Part shown: positions 44,593 to 52,379 of the stretch, piece after piece
How positions within the stretch are numbered: position 1 is the first letter of the stretch
Layout: every line of letters starts with the position of its first letter
Assembly (NCBI GenBank): GCA_029261135.1
Contig: JAJDBX010000047.1
Span: 1 to 64,000, forward strand
Reading direction: 5' to 3'
Source of the DNA: Nitrospirota bacterium
GTDB taxonomy: Bacteria; Nitrospirota; Nitrospiria; SBBL01; JAADHI01
DNA: 64,000 bases
Notes under the pieces: generated by a model
The model's database searches: none
What the model saw: only the letters and a program-made list of their open reading frames with translations
Told to the model about the DNA's origin: nothing
Position numbers and translations under genes: made by a program

Positions 44593-46389
44593 TCAAGATT
44601 GTTTCTCAACAACAGTCGACCAGGGGTTCAATAGACGTCTAAGTGCCTTGGTCGCATAAAAATCAAAAGTCGCAAATTTAGGAACATGAAAATGAAACCA
44701 TCCAAACTTCATCCCAGCAAACATCAAGGCGGCACCGAGACCGATTGCAAGCAAACCAGAACCCAGGTTATGCAAGACAGTTGAAAATGTTTCCGCTCCC
44801 GGATAGAGAATGCCCATGCCCGAGACCTGGGTCTGAACATTGTACAAAAGCTGGTATCCATGAGACGCGGCATCATAACCAAACCCGGACAAAGCGGGCC
44901 CAATGGCCGTTTCAAGTAACCAATTCGGGAATAATCCTAAAAAGAGAATCGCAACGGAAAACCCAATCATCCCCACGCGCATCGGCAAAGGTGCGGGCTG
45001 CACATCCTTATACTTTTCCGGACGCTTCCCCCGAAAAGTCAACATAAAGAGCTTCATGTTTGAGGCAAAGGTTCCTGCTGCGGTAATAATAAAAATCTTC
45101 TCCACAATCCATAGGATTGAATCCTGCCCATGTTCCGCAGATTCGATAATGGCATGATGAAGAATTGTTTTACTTGCAAAACCATTAAACAAGGGAACAC
45201 CAGAAATGCCACATACAGCAATAAAGAGGCAAATCGCCGTAACCGGCATATTTTTCATGAGTCCGCCAAGCTTGTACATATCCAACTCGTTGGTTCTGAA
45301 ATAAACAGCGCCAACCCCTAAAAAGAGGGCGGCTTTAAAGAGGGCATGGTTGACAATATGGTATAAAGCACCCGCAAGCCCCATCGCCCCATCCTTACCA
45401 AGGTAAGCCGCACAGCCAATCCCCATGACAATATATCCCATCTGGCTAATACTATGGAAGGCGAGCATTCGCTTGGAATTAGAAGCAAGTAAGGCCGAAA
45501 TCACAGCAAAGAACATCGTGATGGTTCCAATCAAAATTGTTGCATAACCAATGTTGCTTAAGGTCAGCCAATCTGCCATTGAGGCAGCCCCCTCAGGGAC
45601 AAAGAGCAAATTGACCACTCTGAAAATGCCGTAGGCTCCTGCCTTAATCATGGCGGCGGAAAGAAGTGCAGAAGCAGGAGAAGGTGCAACGGGATGGGCT
45701 TCCGGCAACCAGAAATGTTCAAAAAAGAGGCCGGCCTTCCCTCCAAATCCGATGACCATTAAAGCAGCGATTTGATATTTTAATCCTGTACTCATGGTAG
45801 AGGCGACACTACCCGAAACCGCTGCGATATCCACTCCGCCCGTATAGTGTTTCAAGAGGACGATCCCTGATAGTAAGAGCAGGCTTGTGGCAACACCGAC
45901 ATATAGATAAAGGTTTGCGCCTTTGATTGCCGCCTTATCTCCTTTGTGCGCAATCAAAGGATAAGGGAAGATCAAAAGGCCCTCAAAAAAGATAAAGAGT
46001 GTAAAGAAATCACCCGCAAGTAATACGCCGAGATTCGCCGCCAATGTCAGCAAGGAGAAGAAATCGTAGCGACAACGGTTCTTTTCATGGGTCATATAAG
46101 TGATGCTAAAGATGGAACAAAATATCCAGAGGAATGCAGTAATAAGCGCGATAAGCAGACCCGCTGAATCAACTTTAAACGTCAACTCCATCCCGGGAAG
46201 CCAAGAAAGCGCGTAAAACACCCCTCCGTCTGTGGCACCACTATAGATACTTAACAACAGGAGAAATGGAATCGTGCATGAAGCGATAACGATCCCGTCC
46301 CTGTATTTGTCCGAATCTTTCTTGATGAATAAGGCAAAAGCCCCGATGATCGGGATGGCAATTACCCAGACAGGAATGGCCGTCTCCAT
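44593..46389 (-). CDS. NuoL/MrpA/HyfB-like proton-translocating membrane subunit
   Basis: A 598-residue polytopic protein of the complex I/Mrp antiporter-like family. Family marks are FFTLFIFFEGLLIFPYPLIAHKG (conserved Glu in the fifth helix), FGGKAGLFFEHFWLPEAHPVAPSPASALLSAAMIKAGAYG (Lys and the HP-X-PSALLS block) and AFHSISQMGYIVMGIG. It lacks the long C-terminal lateral helix seen in NuoL. It lies between the NuoM-like gene and the bd-like oxidase, with 36 bases to the latter's start, and no NADH-dehydrogenase genes are near, so it may couple oxidase turnover to ion movement. Confidence 0.9.
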   Translation of the reverse strand: METAIPVWVIAIPIIGAFALFIKKDSDKYRDGIVIASCTIPFLLLLSIYSGATDGGVFYALSWLPGMELTFKVDSAGLLIALITAFLWIFCSIFSITYMTHEKNRCRYDFFSLLTLAANLGVLLAGDFFTLFIFFEGLLIFPYPLIAHKGDKAAIKGANLYLYVGVATSLLLLSGIVLLKHYTGGVDIAAVSGSVASTMSTGLKYQIAALMVIGFGGKAGLFFEHFWLPEAHPVAPSPASALLSAAMIKAGAYGIFRVVNLLFVPEGAASMADWLTLSNIGYATILIGTITMFFAVISALLASNSKRMLAFHSISQMGYIVMGIGCAAYLGKDGAMGLAGALYHIVNHALFKAALFLGVGAVYFRTNELDMYKLGGLMKNMPVTAICLFIAVCGISGVPLFNGFASKTILHHAIIESAEHGQDSILWIVEKIFIITAAGTFASNMKLFMLTFRGKRPEKYKDVQPAPLPMRVGMIGFSVAILFLGLFPNWLLETAIGPALSGFGYDAASHGYQLLYNVQTQVSGMGILYPGAETFSTVLHNLGSGLLAIGLGAALMFAGMKFGWFHFHVPKFATFDFYATKALRRLLNPWSTVVEKQS

Positions 46390-46454
46390 CTAAACGCTCC
46401 TCAAAACAATTTCGCAGTCATAAAAATACTTTTTAAATAGTCTTCTTAAAATCA

Positions 46455-47999
46455 TCATTGCATCAATTTAACAAATTGCATTAGAAATTCAGGGAATATA
46501 CCCAATAGCATGGAAACCACTGCAGTGATGCACAAGGGAACAAGAACAAACAGAGGTGATTCCTTAATCTGACTGACCACAGTGCCTCTTAGGCTCCCTG
46601 AAGCAGCAGCGCCCACACTCTGGGGAACCAAGATAGGAGCAACTTCCTCTTCATCCTCCTCAGATTTCCCAAAAAAACCATTGATCACAATCGGGACAAA
46701 ATAGAATGCATTTAACAGCGCGCTCGTCGCCAAAACAATCAGGGTCCAAAATTCATTCGCTTCTGTGGAGCCGACCATTAAATACCACTTACTGACAAAG
46801 CCCCCTGCAGGAGGAATACCCACCATACTGAGCGTGGCAATCGCAAAAGCGGCAAAGGTCCAAGGCATCTTCCGACCCAAGCCATTCAATTGAGAAACAT
46901 GCGTCTTTTTACTTGCCACATAAATTGAACCGGCACAGAAAAAGAGGGTAATTTTAGCAAAAGCATGCATTGCGATGTGCATAATACCACCGGTCAATCC
47001 ACTGGGGGTGAGTAAAGCGCCCCCTAAAACCATGTAAGAGAGTTGACTCACGGTAGAATAGGCAATCCGCTCTTTTAGATTATTGGCTTTCATGCAGTAG
47101 ATCGAGGCCGTAATAATCGTAATAGAAGCGATAATGGCGGTCACCTCCCCCAGACTCAATGCACCGAGATGCAATGCACCCACCAAATCAAAACCAAAAA
47201 TATTAATGATGACGCGTAAGACACAAAATGCACCTGTATTCACAACGGCAACAGCGTGCAAAAGGGCACTGACTGGAGTAGGCGCAACCATTGAAGCAGG
47301 AAGCCAGGAATGAAGCGGCATAAATGCCACCTTGCCAATTCCAGCCAAATAACAAATATAAATCAGCACGAGGAGCGTTTTATCAACCCCCTCGGGGAAA
47401 ATACCGTTAGGCGCAAAATCAACTGAACCGGCAAAGTAGTAGGTACCAAGAATCGCCGGAATCAAAAAGAGTTTCGAGGTCCCGAGAAGGTAAGCAAGGT
47501 ATTTGTTGGCTTTTTCCCATGCATCGTGGGTTTCATGATGGGCAACCAGGGGATAGGTAAAAAAGGTAATTAGCTCGTAAAAGAGAAAGAGTGTAAACCA
47601 ATTATTCGAAAAGGCGGCTCCCATTGTGGCAACCAAGGTGACCGCAAAACAAAAATAGAACCGCGTTTGCGCATGTTCGTTCAAGCTTCGCATGTATCCA
47701 ATAGAGTAAAAGGACGTCAAGATCCAAGTGAAAGAAGCAACAAGCCCGAAAACAAGGCCTAAACCATCAACCCTAAATCCGATCGGAACCGAAGGCCAAA
47801 ATGAATAAAGTATATAATGAAGGGTATTTCCCTCAAGAACAGAGGGGATCATGCTGAGGACGACGAAAAACATCAAAAATGCCGTTATCAGCGTCGCCCC
47901 TTCCCGAAGGTTCGGTTTCTTACGAAACCAAAGAATAAATCCAGATCCAATAGTTGGGATCAAGATGGCTAAAAGGGGTTTAATTGAATCAATTTCCAT
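46455..47999 (-). CDS. NuoM/MrpD-like proton-translocating membrane subunit
   Basis: A 514-residue polytopic protein. It has NWFTLFLFYELITFFTYPLVAHHET (the conserved membrane Glu), AGIGKVAFMPLHSWLPASMVAPTPVSALLHAVAVVNTGAFC (Lys and the HSWLP-X-A block) and AYSTVSQLSYMVLGGAL. It is the paralogue of the neighbouring NuoL-like gene, 65 bases away. In complex I each such unit moves one proton; a free pair beside a bd-like oxidase suggests an electrogenic oxidase complex. Confidence 0.9.
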   Translation of the reverse strand: MEIDSIKPLLAILIPTIGSGFILWFRKKPNLREGATLITAFLMFFVVLSMIPSVLEGNTLHYILYSFWPSVPIGFRVDGLGLVFGLVASFTWILTSFYSIGYMRSLNEHAQTRFYFCFAVTLVATMGAAFSNNWFTLFLFYELITFFTYPLVAHHETHDAWEKANKYLAYLLGTSKLFLIPAILGTYYFAGSVDFAPNGIFPEGVDKTLLVLIYICYLAGIGKVAFMPLHSWLPASMVAPTPVSALLHAVAVVNTGAFCVLRVIINIFGFDLVGALHLGALSLGEVTAIIASITIITASIYCMKANNLKERIAYSTVSQLSYMVLGGALLTPSGLTGGIMHIAMHAFAKITLFFCAGSIYVASKKTHVSQLNGLGRKMPWTFAAFAIATLSMVGIPPAGGFVSKWYLMVGSTEANEFWTLIVLATSALLNAFYFVPIVINGFFGKSEEDEEEVAPILVPQSVGAAASGSLRGTVVSQIKESPLFVLVPLCITAVVSMLLGIFPEFLMQFVKLMQ

Positions 48000-48086
48000 A
48001 CTTTAACTTATATCTCTACTCACTTAGCGTCTTCATTGACAGAGGGAAATCAACGAACACAATCCCTAATTCCTTCAAATACACTA

Positions 48087-48614
48087 CTATTTTTCAACAG
48101 TATGTTCGATCTCTGAGTGATCATGAACCGCCGGTTTATTGCCATGAGACCATGTATGCTCATAGGCGACCGTCTTCCAAATTTCTTCCTCTGTAAGCTC
48201 TTTACCCCATGCAGGCATACTGGTCTTTTTCACCCCTTCAGAGATCCGCCAAAACCAGTAGCTTTCTGAAAGTCGGTTCATCCGCTTCGTCGAACGAAAA
48301 TCTTTGGCGCCTCTCTTTTTTGGACGATCTTTTTTCTTATTAATGGCATGGCAAGTCGCACAACCATCTTTAGCAACCTTCTTTTTTCTCTTGTACACAT
48401 ATTCTATTTTTCTTGTTTCAAAAATCTTCTTACCTTCTGCGATAATCTTCGCATCGGTCCACCATCCGCTTGGCATCTTCTTCCCGGCAAATTCTTTCGG
48501 GACAGGCTTCAGTGGCTTATCATCGTCATCTTTTTTCGCTTGTCCGAGAGAGGGTATCAGAAGCACAACTAACATCACTAGACAGAACATAGAAACCAGA
48601 AATTTACGACTCAT
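48087..48614 (-). CDS. Lysine-rich periplasmic monoheme cytochrome c
   Basis: A 175-residue protein with a signal peptide (FLVSMFCLVMLVVLLIPSLGQA) and one CATCH heme site followed by a very basic stretch (INKKKDRPKKRGAK). The probable axial Met is in TSMPAWGKELTEEEIWKTVAYEH. The C-terminus is His-rich (HTWSHGNKPAVHDHSEIEH). The strong positive charge suggests docking to acidic partners. It is the second cytochrome of the operon, 22 bases after the tetraheme gene. Confidence 0.88.
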   Translation of the reverse strand: MSRKFLVSMFCLVMLVVLLIPSLGQAKKDDDDKPLKPVPKEFAGKKMPSGWWTDAKIIAEGKKIFETRKIEYVYKRKKKVAKDGCATCHAINKKKDRPKKRGAKDFRSTKRMNRLSESYWFWRISEGVKKTSMPAWGKELTEEEIWKTVAYEHTWSHGNKPAVHDHSEIEHTVEK

Positions 48615-48636
48615 TCTTTAACCCTTTCATTATGTT

Positions 48637-49815
48637 TTATCCTTCGTTTCCTTCTTCAGAAGCATCTTCATCGGCATGAGCAGTATTTCCTCTGTCGATC
48701 TGGCTATTGAATGAATCAATCATGTGACAACCCATACAATTTTTTGTTTCAACAAGTTTCTTTCCCTTTTTAAGCTGTTCTGGATCTGGCATCGCTTCAT
48801 TAGCAACCGTCCTCGCGGCTGAAGCATTCCCACTGATACTATAGAGGTAGGCTAATAGAGAACGAATTTCGTCATCTGGTATATTAAAATTAGGCATAGG
48901 GGAATCGGGACGAATTGCCTGCGGATTTTTAATCCAATAAAACAGCCATTCAGGCCGTATTCGCTCAAGTGCATAAGAAAGTTCAGGACCAACAACCCCT
49001 CCTTCTCCATCAGCGGAGCGCTTATGACAACCATCACAGGCATACTGCTCAATAAAAAGAAACTCTCCCTTTTCTATTTCCGCCGAGTCAGTAGGATCCC
49101 ACCCCGTCAACACACTGGAATTTATCCCAGCGTCTTTTAAAGTCATTAAATAGGCGACAAGTGCATCAAGCTCTGCATCCGTAAAATAGAAGTTTGGCAT
49201 TTTCGCTTTACTAAAAGGCATGTAGCCTATCGGACGCAAGCGCTCAGGTTGTTTTAAAAATCGGGTCAGCCATTCTTTATTTAACTTACTGCCTTCATGA
49301 CCAATATTAGGACCAATAGGACGTAGAGATGTCGCCTCTTTTGAATGACAAACCAAGCACTTTTCATCTCCTGTTTTTTTCAGATCGACAAAGCGAACCA
49401 CATCCGAGAGCTTTGTCCCATTTTCCTCCGACAAGGTTCGGATATAAGCGACAAGGTCATTGATCTGTTCAGGCGAAAAAACACTTCCCCACGGTGGCAT
49501 ATAATAGGATATATCGATAGCTGCACCACCGCCTTCAATAGTTTCATAGATTTCTTCATCGTCTAGCTTATCGATGGCAGAATCAGTGAGGTCTGTCGGA
49601 TGCACATCGCCAAGACTATCTGCATTGAGACCATCCCCTTTTCCAGAAACACCATGACAAACGGCACAGTAATACTCGTAGAGATGTTTTCCCTGTCTGG
49701 GGTCGGGTTCTTCCCCTTGGGCTAGAGAAGGAAGTGAGATCACTACAGAAACGACAAGACAAATAGGAACAACCAAGCGGACTAATCTAAAAACCGTCTT
49801 TTCTCTTCCGTGCAA
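48637..49815 (-). CDS. Periplasmic tetraheme cytochrome c, first cytochrome of the operon
   Basis: About 392 residues. Four heme motifs are seen: CAVCHGVSGKGDG, CLVCH, CDGCHKRSADGEGG and CMGCH. Three Met-ligand-like loops follow the pattern MPPWGSVFSPEQINDLVAYIRTL, AKMPNFYFTDAELDALVAYLMTL and SPMPNFNIPDDEIRSLLAYLYSI, so the protein looks like repeated class I domains plus a C-terminal heme. I prefer the TTG at 49815, which has AAAGGG seven bases upstream and gives a normal signal peptide (RLVVPICLVVSVVISLPSLAQG); the frame is open to a TTG at 49848. It probably collects electrons for the downstream oxidase. Confidence 0.86.
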   Translation of the reverse strand: MHGREKTVFRLVRLVVPICLVVSVVISLPSLAQGEEPDPRQGKHLYEYYCAVCHGVSGKGDGLNADSLGDVHPTDLTDSAIDKLDDEEIYETIEGGGAAIDISYYMPPWGSVFSPEQINDLVAYIRTLSEENGTKLSDVVRFVDLKKTGDEKCLVCHSKEATSLRPIGPNIGHEGSKLNKEWLTRFLKQPERLRPIGYMPFSKAKMPNFYFTDAELDALVAYLMTLKDAGINSSVLTGWDPTDSAEIEKGEFLFIEQYACDGCHKRSADGEGGVVGPELSYALERIRPEWLFYWIKNPQAIRPDSPMPNFNIPDDEIRSLLAYLYSISGNASAARTVANEAMPDPEQLKKGKKLVETKNCMGCHMIDSFNSQIDRGNTAHADEDASEEGNEG

Positions 49816-50023
49816 ATCCAAACCCTTTCCATACGTGCAGGCTAACAATCCCCTCTTTCTCCTTAATCTTGAGGAGTCTAAAAAGGGGGCGAACTTAATG
49901 TTTTACGCAAAAACCGAAACAACGAAACTTCGAGGTGGAAAGCAATGAACCCTTCCACAGAGCCAACAGAATAAATCGATCAATATTCTAAAGTCTCCAC
50001 AAAAAAATCTCCACCCGACATTT

Positions 50024-50140
50024 CTACGAAAATTCCTTGTATATATATTTTAGATAATAAAACGGTGTATAAAAAACCGGAAAAACAATCGAAATAGAGA
50101 ACACCATAAGGAGAAAAAACGACAAACTTTCAATCCTCAT
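50024..50140 (-). CDS. Possible 38-residue membrane peptide in the operon leader
   Basis: The frame starts MRIESLSFFLLMVFSISIVF and ends YLKYIYKEFS, giving one hydrophobic helix and a basic tail. Its ATG overlaps the stop of the preceding 29-codon ORF (TGATG), and AAGAGG lies about 11 bases upstream. Tiny single-helix subunits are common in terminal oxidases (CydX, CcoQ types), so it could be a subunit of the oxidase encoded downstream. A+T-rich DNA can yield hydrophobic frames by chance, so this is uncertain. Confidence 0.4.
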   Translation of the reverse strand: MRIESLSFFLLMVFSISIVFPVFYTPFYYLKYIYKEFS

Positions 50141-50229
50141 CAGAGACAGCACCTCTTGCACATTTCTGCTACCTTTATTTCAATAAACTTCTTATAAATC
50201 CGATAGTTACGCAATGAATATGGCTCCAT
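50140..50229 (-). CDS. Possible 29-residue leader peptide
   Basis: An ATG about 14 bases from the predicted transcription start opens a frame MEPYSLRNYRIYKKFIEIK that ends with MCKRCCL. No ribosome-binding site precedes it. The stop overlaps the ATG of the next tiny ORF. Translating it would melt the stem formed by the 9-base repeats of the leader, so it could act as a control peptide. The Cys-rich end is notable beside genes for c-type cytochromes. Confidence 0.3.
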   Translation of the reverse strand: MEPYSLRNYRIYKKFIEIKVAEMCKRCCL

Positions 50230-50243
50230 TTGCCGCAAGAGGT
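50151..50243 (-). repeat. Inverted repeat at the 5' end of the operon leader
   Basis: ACCTCTTGC (50243-50235, minus) and GCAAGAGGT (50159-50151, minus) are perfect complements 75 bases apart. The upstream arm coincides with the predicted RNA 5' end; the downstream arm contains AAGAGG, the ribosome-binding site of the 38-codon ORF. Pairing would hide that site. Confidence 0.55.
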
Positions 50244-50248
50244 TTCGA

Positions 50249-50277
50249 TTTATAACACACACTAAAAACCTTGTCAA
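50249..50277 (-). promoter_or_regulatory. Sigma70 promoter of the cytochrome operon
   Basis: On the minus strand a perfect TTGACA (50277-50272) is separated by 17 bases from TATAAA (50254-50249). The predicted start is near 50243, which is the first base of the 9-base arm ACCTCTTGC of the leader repeat. No other promoter of this quality was seen before the first cytochrome gene. Confidence 0.7.
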
Positions 50278-50598
50278 ATATTTTTAGGCCATGAGGCAAA
50301 CCTCGAATAAAATCATTTTTTTTTCACAAAAACACTTTCGTGGGATCTAAGCTAAGAGAAAACAACCTTGTTTTATGCCAATCAAAGAAATCATTTTGAG
50401 TCGATATTGAAACAGCTTGTTTAAAGATATGTAAATTAAGGGAGAAATGATCTTGTTCTCTGAACAATTTGTTTGTAAAGCAAAAGCTAGGAACCTCATC
50501 TCCTAAATTCACCCCAGCCTTTATGAGAACTTTCCTGATTTCATTTCTTTAGCTAAAAAAACAAACGAGATTCGTATGAAGAATTGGTAAAAATAAAG

Positions 50599-51372
50599 TT
50601 AGTACCCCTTATTTTCAATCTCTTTTTTAAGAGTACTTATTCTATGCTCGGCATGGGGATGTGTTGCAAAATAATTCAAAAACCGAGCACCTTCTTCCCG
50701 TTTAGCTATTTTTTTCATAAACGAAATGGCCCCTGTTACTTCACCATCTCTCTTATGTAACAAGTTAAGCGCAAATAAGTCTGCTGCCGTTTCCTGCTGT
50801 TGTGAAAACTGCATCTGCACCCCAACCAATGATTGGCCGATAAAATCGGTCGCAAAATTATCCGGGCCGATAAATAACCTTAGAAAAGTATATAACAACA
50901 GACCTCGTCCTAGCCCTTTGAGATGATCTCTGTTCACAAAATGGCCGAGTTCATGGGCCAGTACAAATGCCAACTCATGATCAGATTTAATCTCATCCAT
51001 CAGACCGCTATACACAACAATCTGCCCCCCCGGAAGCGCCATGGCATTAAACAGCTCACGATTAACCAGAGACACCTGATAAGGGAGTCTTTTTTCTGGC
51101 ATGGCGTCCACCAGGCCCTGCAAGAGTTCTTGAAGTTTTTTGGAGGATGCATTGTCCTCCGTATCCGTATAGATTTCCTGGAAAGGGCTTGCCAAGACCA
51201 ATTCTGCCTTGGCCGACAAAAGAGGTACGATATAATCGACACACAAACCCAAGATAAGATAAAGTGCCACCAATATTCCCAATACGCCAGATAAAAGAGC
51301 AAAAAAATCTTTCAAAGGGGAGAACTGTGAGACGTTGACGTTTGTTTTGGATTCTTTGGGGGTGTATTTCAA
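50599..51372 (-). CDS. Membrane-anchored M48 metallopeptidase
   Basis: A zinc peptidase of about 257 residues from a TTG at 51372, one base after the stop of the upstream gene; the open frame reaches 51474 but would overlap that gene by 101 bases. One membrane helix (LLSGVLGILVALYLILGLCV) is followed by the M48 domain: NAMALPGGQIVVYSGL, the zinc motif HELGHFVNRDH and the third ligand Glu in QQQETAADLFAL. Similar to Oma1/BepA-type proteases that act in envelope quality control. It is downstream of two YbjQ-like genes. Confidence 0.85.
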   Translation of the reverse strand: MKYTPKESKTNVNVSQFSPLKDFFALLSGVLGILVALYLILGLCVDYIVPLLSAKAELVLASPFQEIYTDTEDNASSKKLQELLQGLVDAMPEKRLPYQVSLVNRELFNAMALPGGQIVVYSGLMDEIKSDHELAFVLAHELGHFVNRDHLKGLGRGLLLYTFLRLFIGPDNFATDFIGQSLVGVQMQFSQQQETAADLFALNLLHKRDGEVTGAISFMKKIAKREEGARFLNYFATHPHAEHRISTLKKEIENKGY

Positions 51373-51373
51373 A

Positions 51374-51829
51374 CTATTTTCGATAGGTAATGGCAGTCCC
51401 GTAAACAAGGGCTTCAATACTGCCAATACTTTTTTTCCGGTTTGCACTCTTTCCAATTGCAGAAGTTTCAACACGCATATTTAAGACAATATCAGAAAAT
51501 AAAGCCTGTTTTTTCATGCGAAGCGTCGCTTCTCGCCGGGCACGATCCAGCAAGGTTTCATAAGACTTGACTCTTCCACCAAATATATTCCTCAAACCGG
51601 CAAGCATCCGTTTAAAATAATCGACAGAAATTACTGCACTGCCCTGCACCAAAGCCACACTTTCAATTTTAGCACCTTGATGGTCTATATTTTTAATCGT
51701 CACAGCAGGCAGTGAAAGGTACTGGCGTTCACGCGTTTCAATTGAACGATAGTGCCGCTTCTCCGCAATGGTACCGACAATATATCCCAGGCCTAGAAAA
51801 AAAAGAAGAGAAAGTAACTCCACGCCCAC
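51374..51829 (-). CDS. YbjQ/UPF0145-like protein with membrane anchor
   Basis: A 151-residue protein. A short N-terminal hydrophobic segment (LLSLLFFLGLGYIVGTIAE) is followed by a YbjQ-like fold: VALVQGSAVISVDYFKRMLAGLRNIFGGRVKSYETLLDRARREATLRM. The ending ALVYGTAI matches the family. YbjQ proteins form pentamers of unknown function. It follows its soluble paralogue by 6 bases; the membrane segment is the difference between the two. Confidence 0.82.
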   Translation of the reverse strand: MGVELLSLLFFLGLGYIVGTIAEKRHYRSIETRERQYLSLPAVTIKNIDHQGAKIESVALVQGSAVISVDYFKRMLAGLRNIFGGRVKSYETLLDRARREATLRMKKQALFSDIVLNMRVETSAIGKSANRKKSIGSIEALVYGTAITYRK

Positions 51830-51835
51830 ATCCCC

Positions 51836-52150
51836 TTATTCGACACGAACAGCTGTGCCATAGACATACAGCTCAGAAGCCCCTTGCGCAACAGATGATG
51901 TCGCAAAACGGACATTAATCACGGCATTGGCACCCAAGTGCCGGGCTTGGTCAATCATCCGATTGGTGGCTTCATCTCGTGATTCTTGCAAAAGTTCTGT
52001 ATAGCCTTTCAATTCACCACCCACCAGATTTTTTAAGGAGGCCATCAGATCTCTACCCAGATGTTTTGCCCTCACCGTGCTGCCTGAGACAAGACCAAAA
52101 TGTTCCATGATATTTTTACCCGGAACAGATTCAATATTTGTCAAAATCAT
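51836..52150 (-). CDS. YbjQ/UPF0145 family protein
   Basis: A 104-residue YbjQ family member of typical length: ILTNIESVPGKNIMEHFGLVSGSTVRAKHLGRDLMASLKNLVGGELKGYTELL, then ARHLGANAVINVRF and ASELYVYGTAV. Described as a putative heavy-metal-binding domain, but no Cys is present here. It is the first gene of a three-gene unit with the anchored YbjQ protein and the M48 peptidase. Confidence 0.9.
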   Translation of the reverse strand: MILTNIESVPGKNIMEHFGLVSGSTVRAKHLGRDLMASLKNLVGGELKGYTELLQESRDEATNRMIDQARHLGANAVINVRFATSSVAQGASELYVYGTAVRVE

Positions 52151-52239
52151 GGTTCCCCCCTGAAAAAATCAGCTTACACCTTTATAATAATAACCCGAAT
52201 AAATCAAAAGGCAAGAGGGCACGGTACCCCTCAGATGTA

Positions 52240-52268
52240 TTGACAGCAAACAGGGATTCACTTATGCT
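52240..52268 (+). promoter_or_regulatory. Sigma70 promoter of the CAAX-protease-like gene
   Basis: TTGACA (52240-52245) is followed after 17 bases by TATGCT (52263-52268). The predicted start near 52275 leaves a leader of about 105 bases before the ATG at 52380. Confidence 0.5.
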
Positions 52269-52379
52269 TCCATCCAGAGTTTAGAGCAGAAGAAGACAGT
52301 AAAATGCCGAAACACCTCAAATATTTCACATCAAAATACTGACTCAAATCTAAGGCGATAGGAACGGTTCATTCAAAAA

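Larger units (their letters stand above)
49849..50598. other. Leader and upstream region of the respiratory operon
   Basis: This 750-base stretch holds the promoter at 50249-50277, a leader of about 430 bases with two overlapping tiny ORFs (50140-50229 and 50024-50140), and an inverted repeat (50151-50159 / 50235-50243). From 49849 to 50023 I see no gene. From 50278 to 50598 I see no supported gene; a 62-codon minus-strand frame (50324-50512) begins NLGDEVPSFCF, faintly like a thioredoxin-fold N-terminus, but the rest does not fit. Confidence 0.6.

Noticed and set aside
50324-50512. 62-codon minus-strand frame starting NLGDEVPSFCF, possible peroxiredoxin-like N-terminus
   Set aside because: Only the first ten residues look like a redoxin; no catalytic Cys motif follows and the GTG start has weak support.
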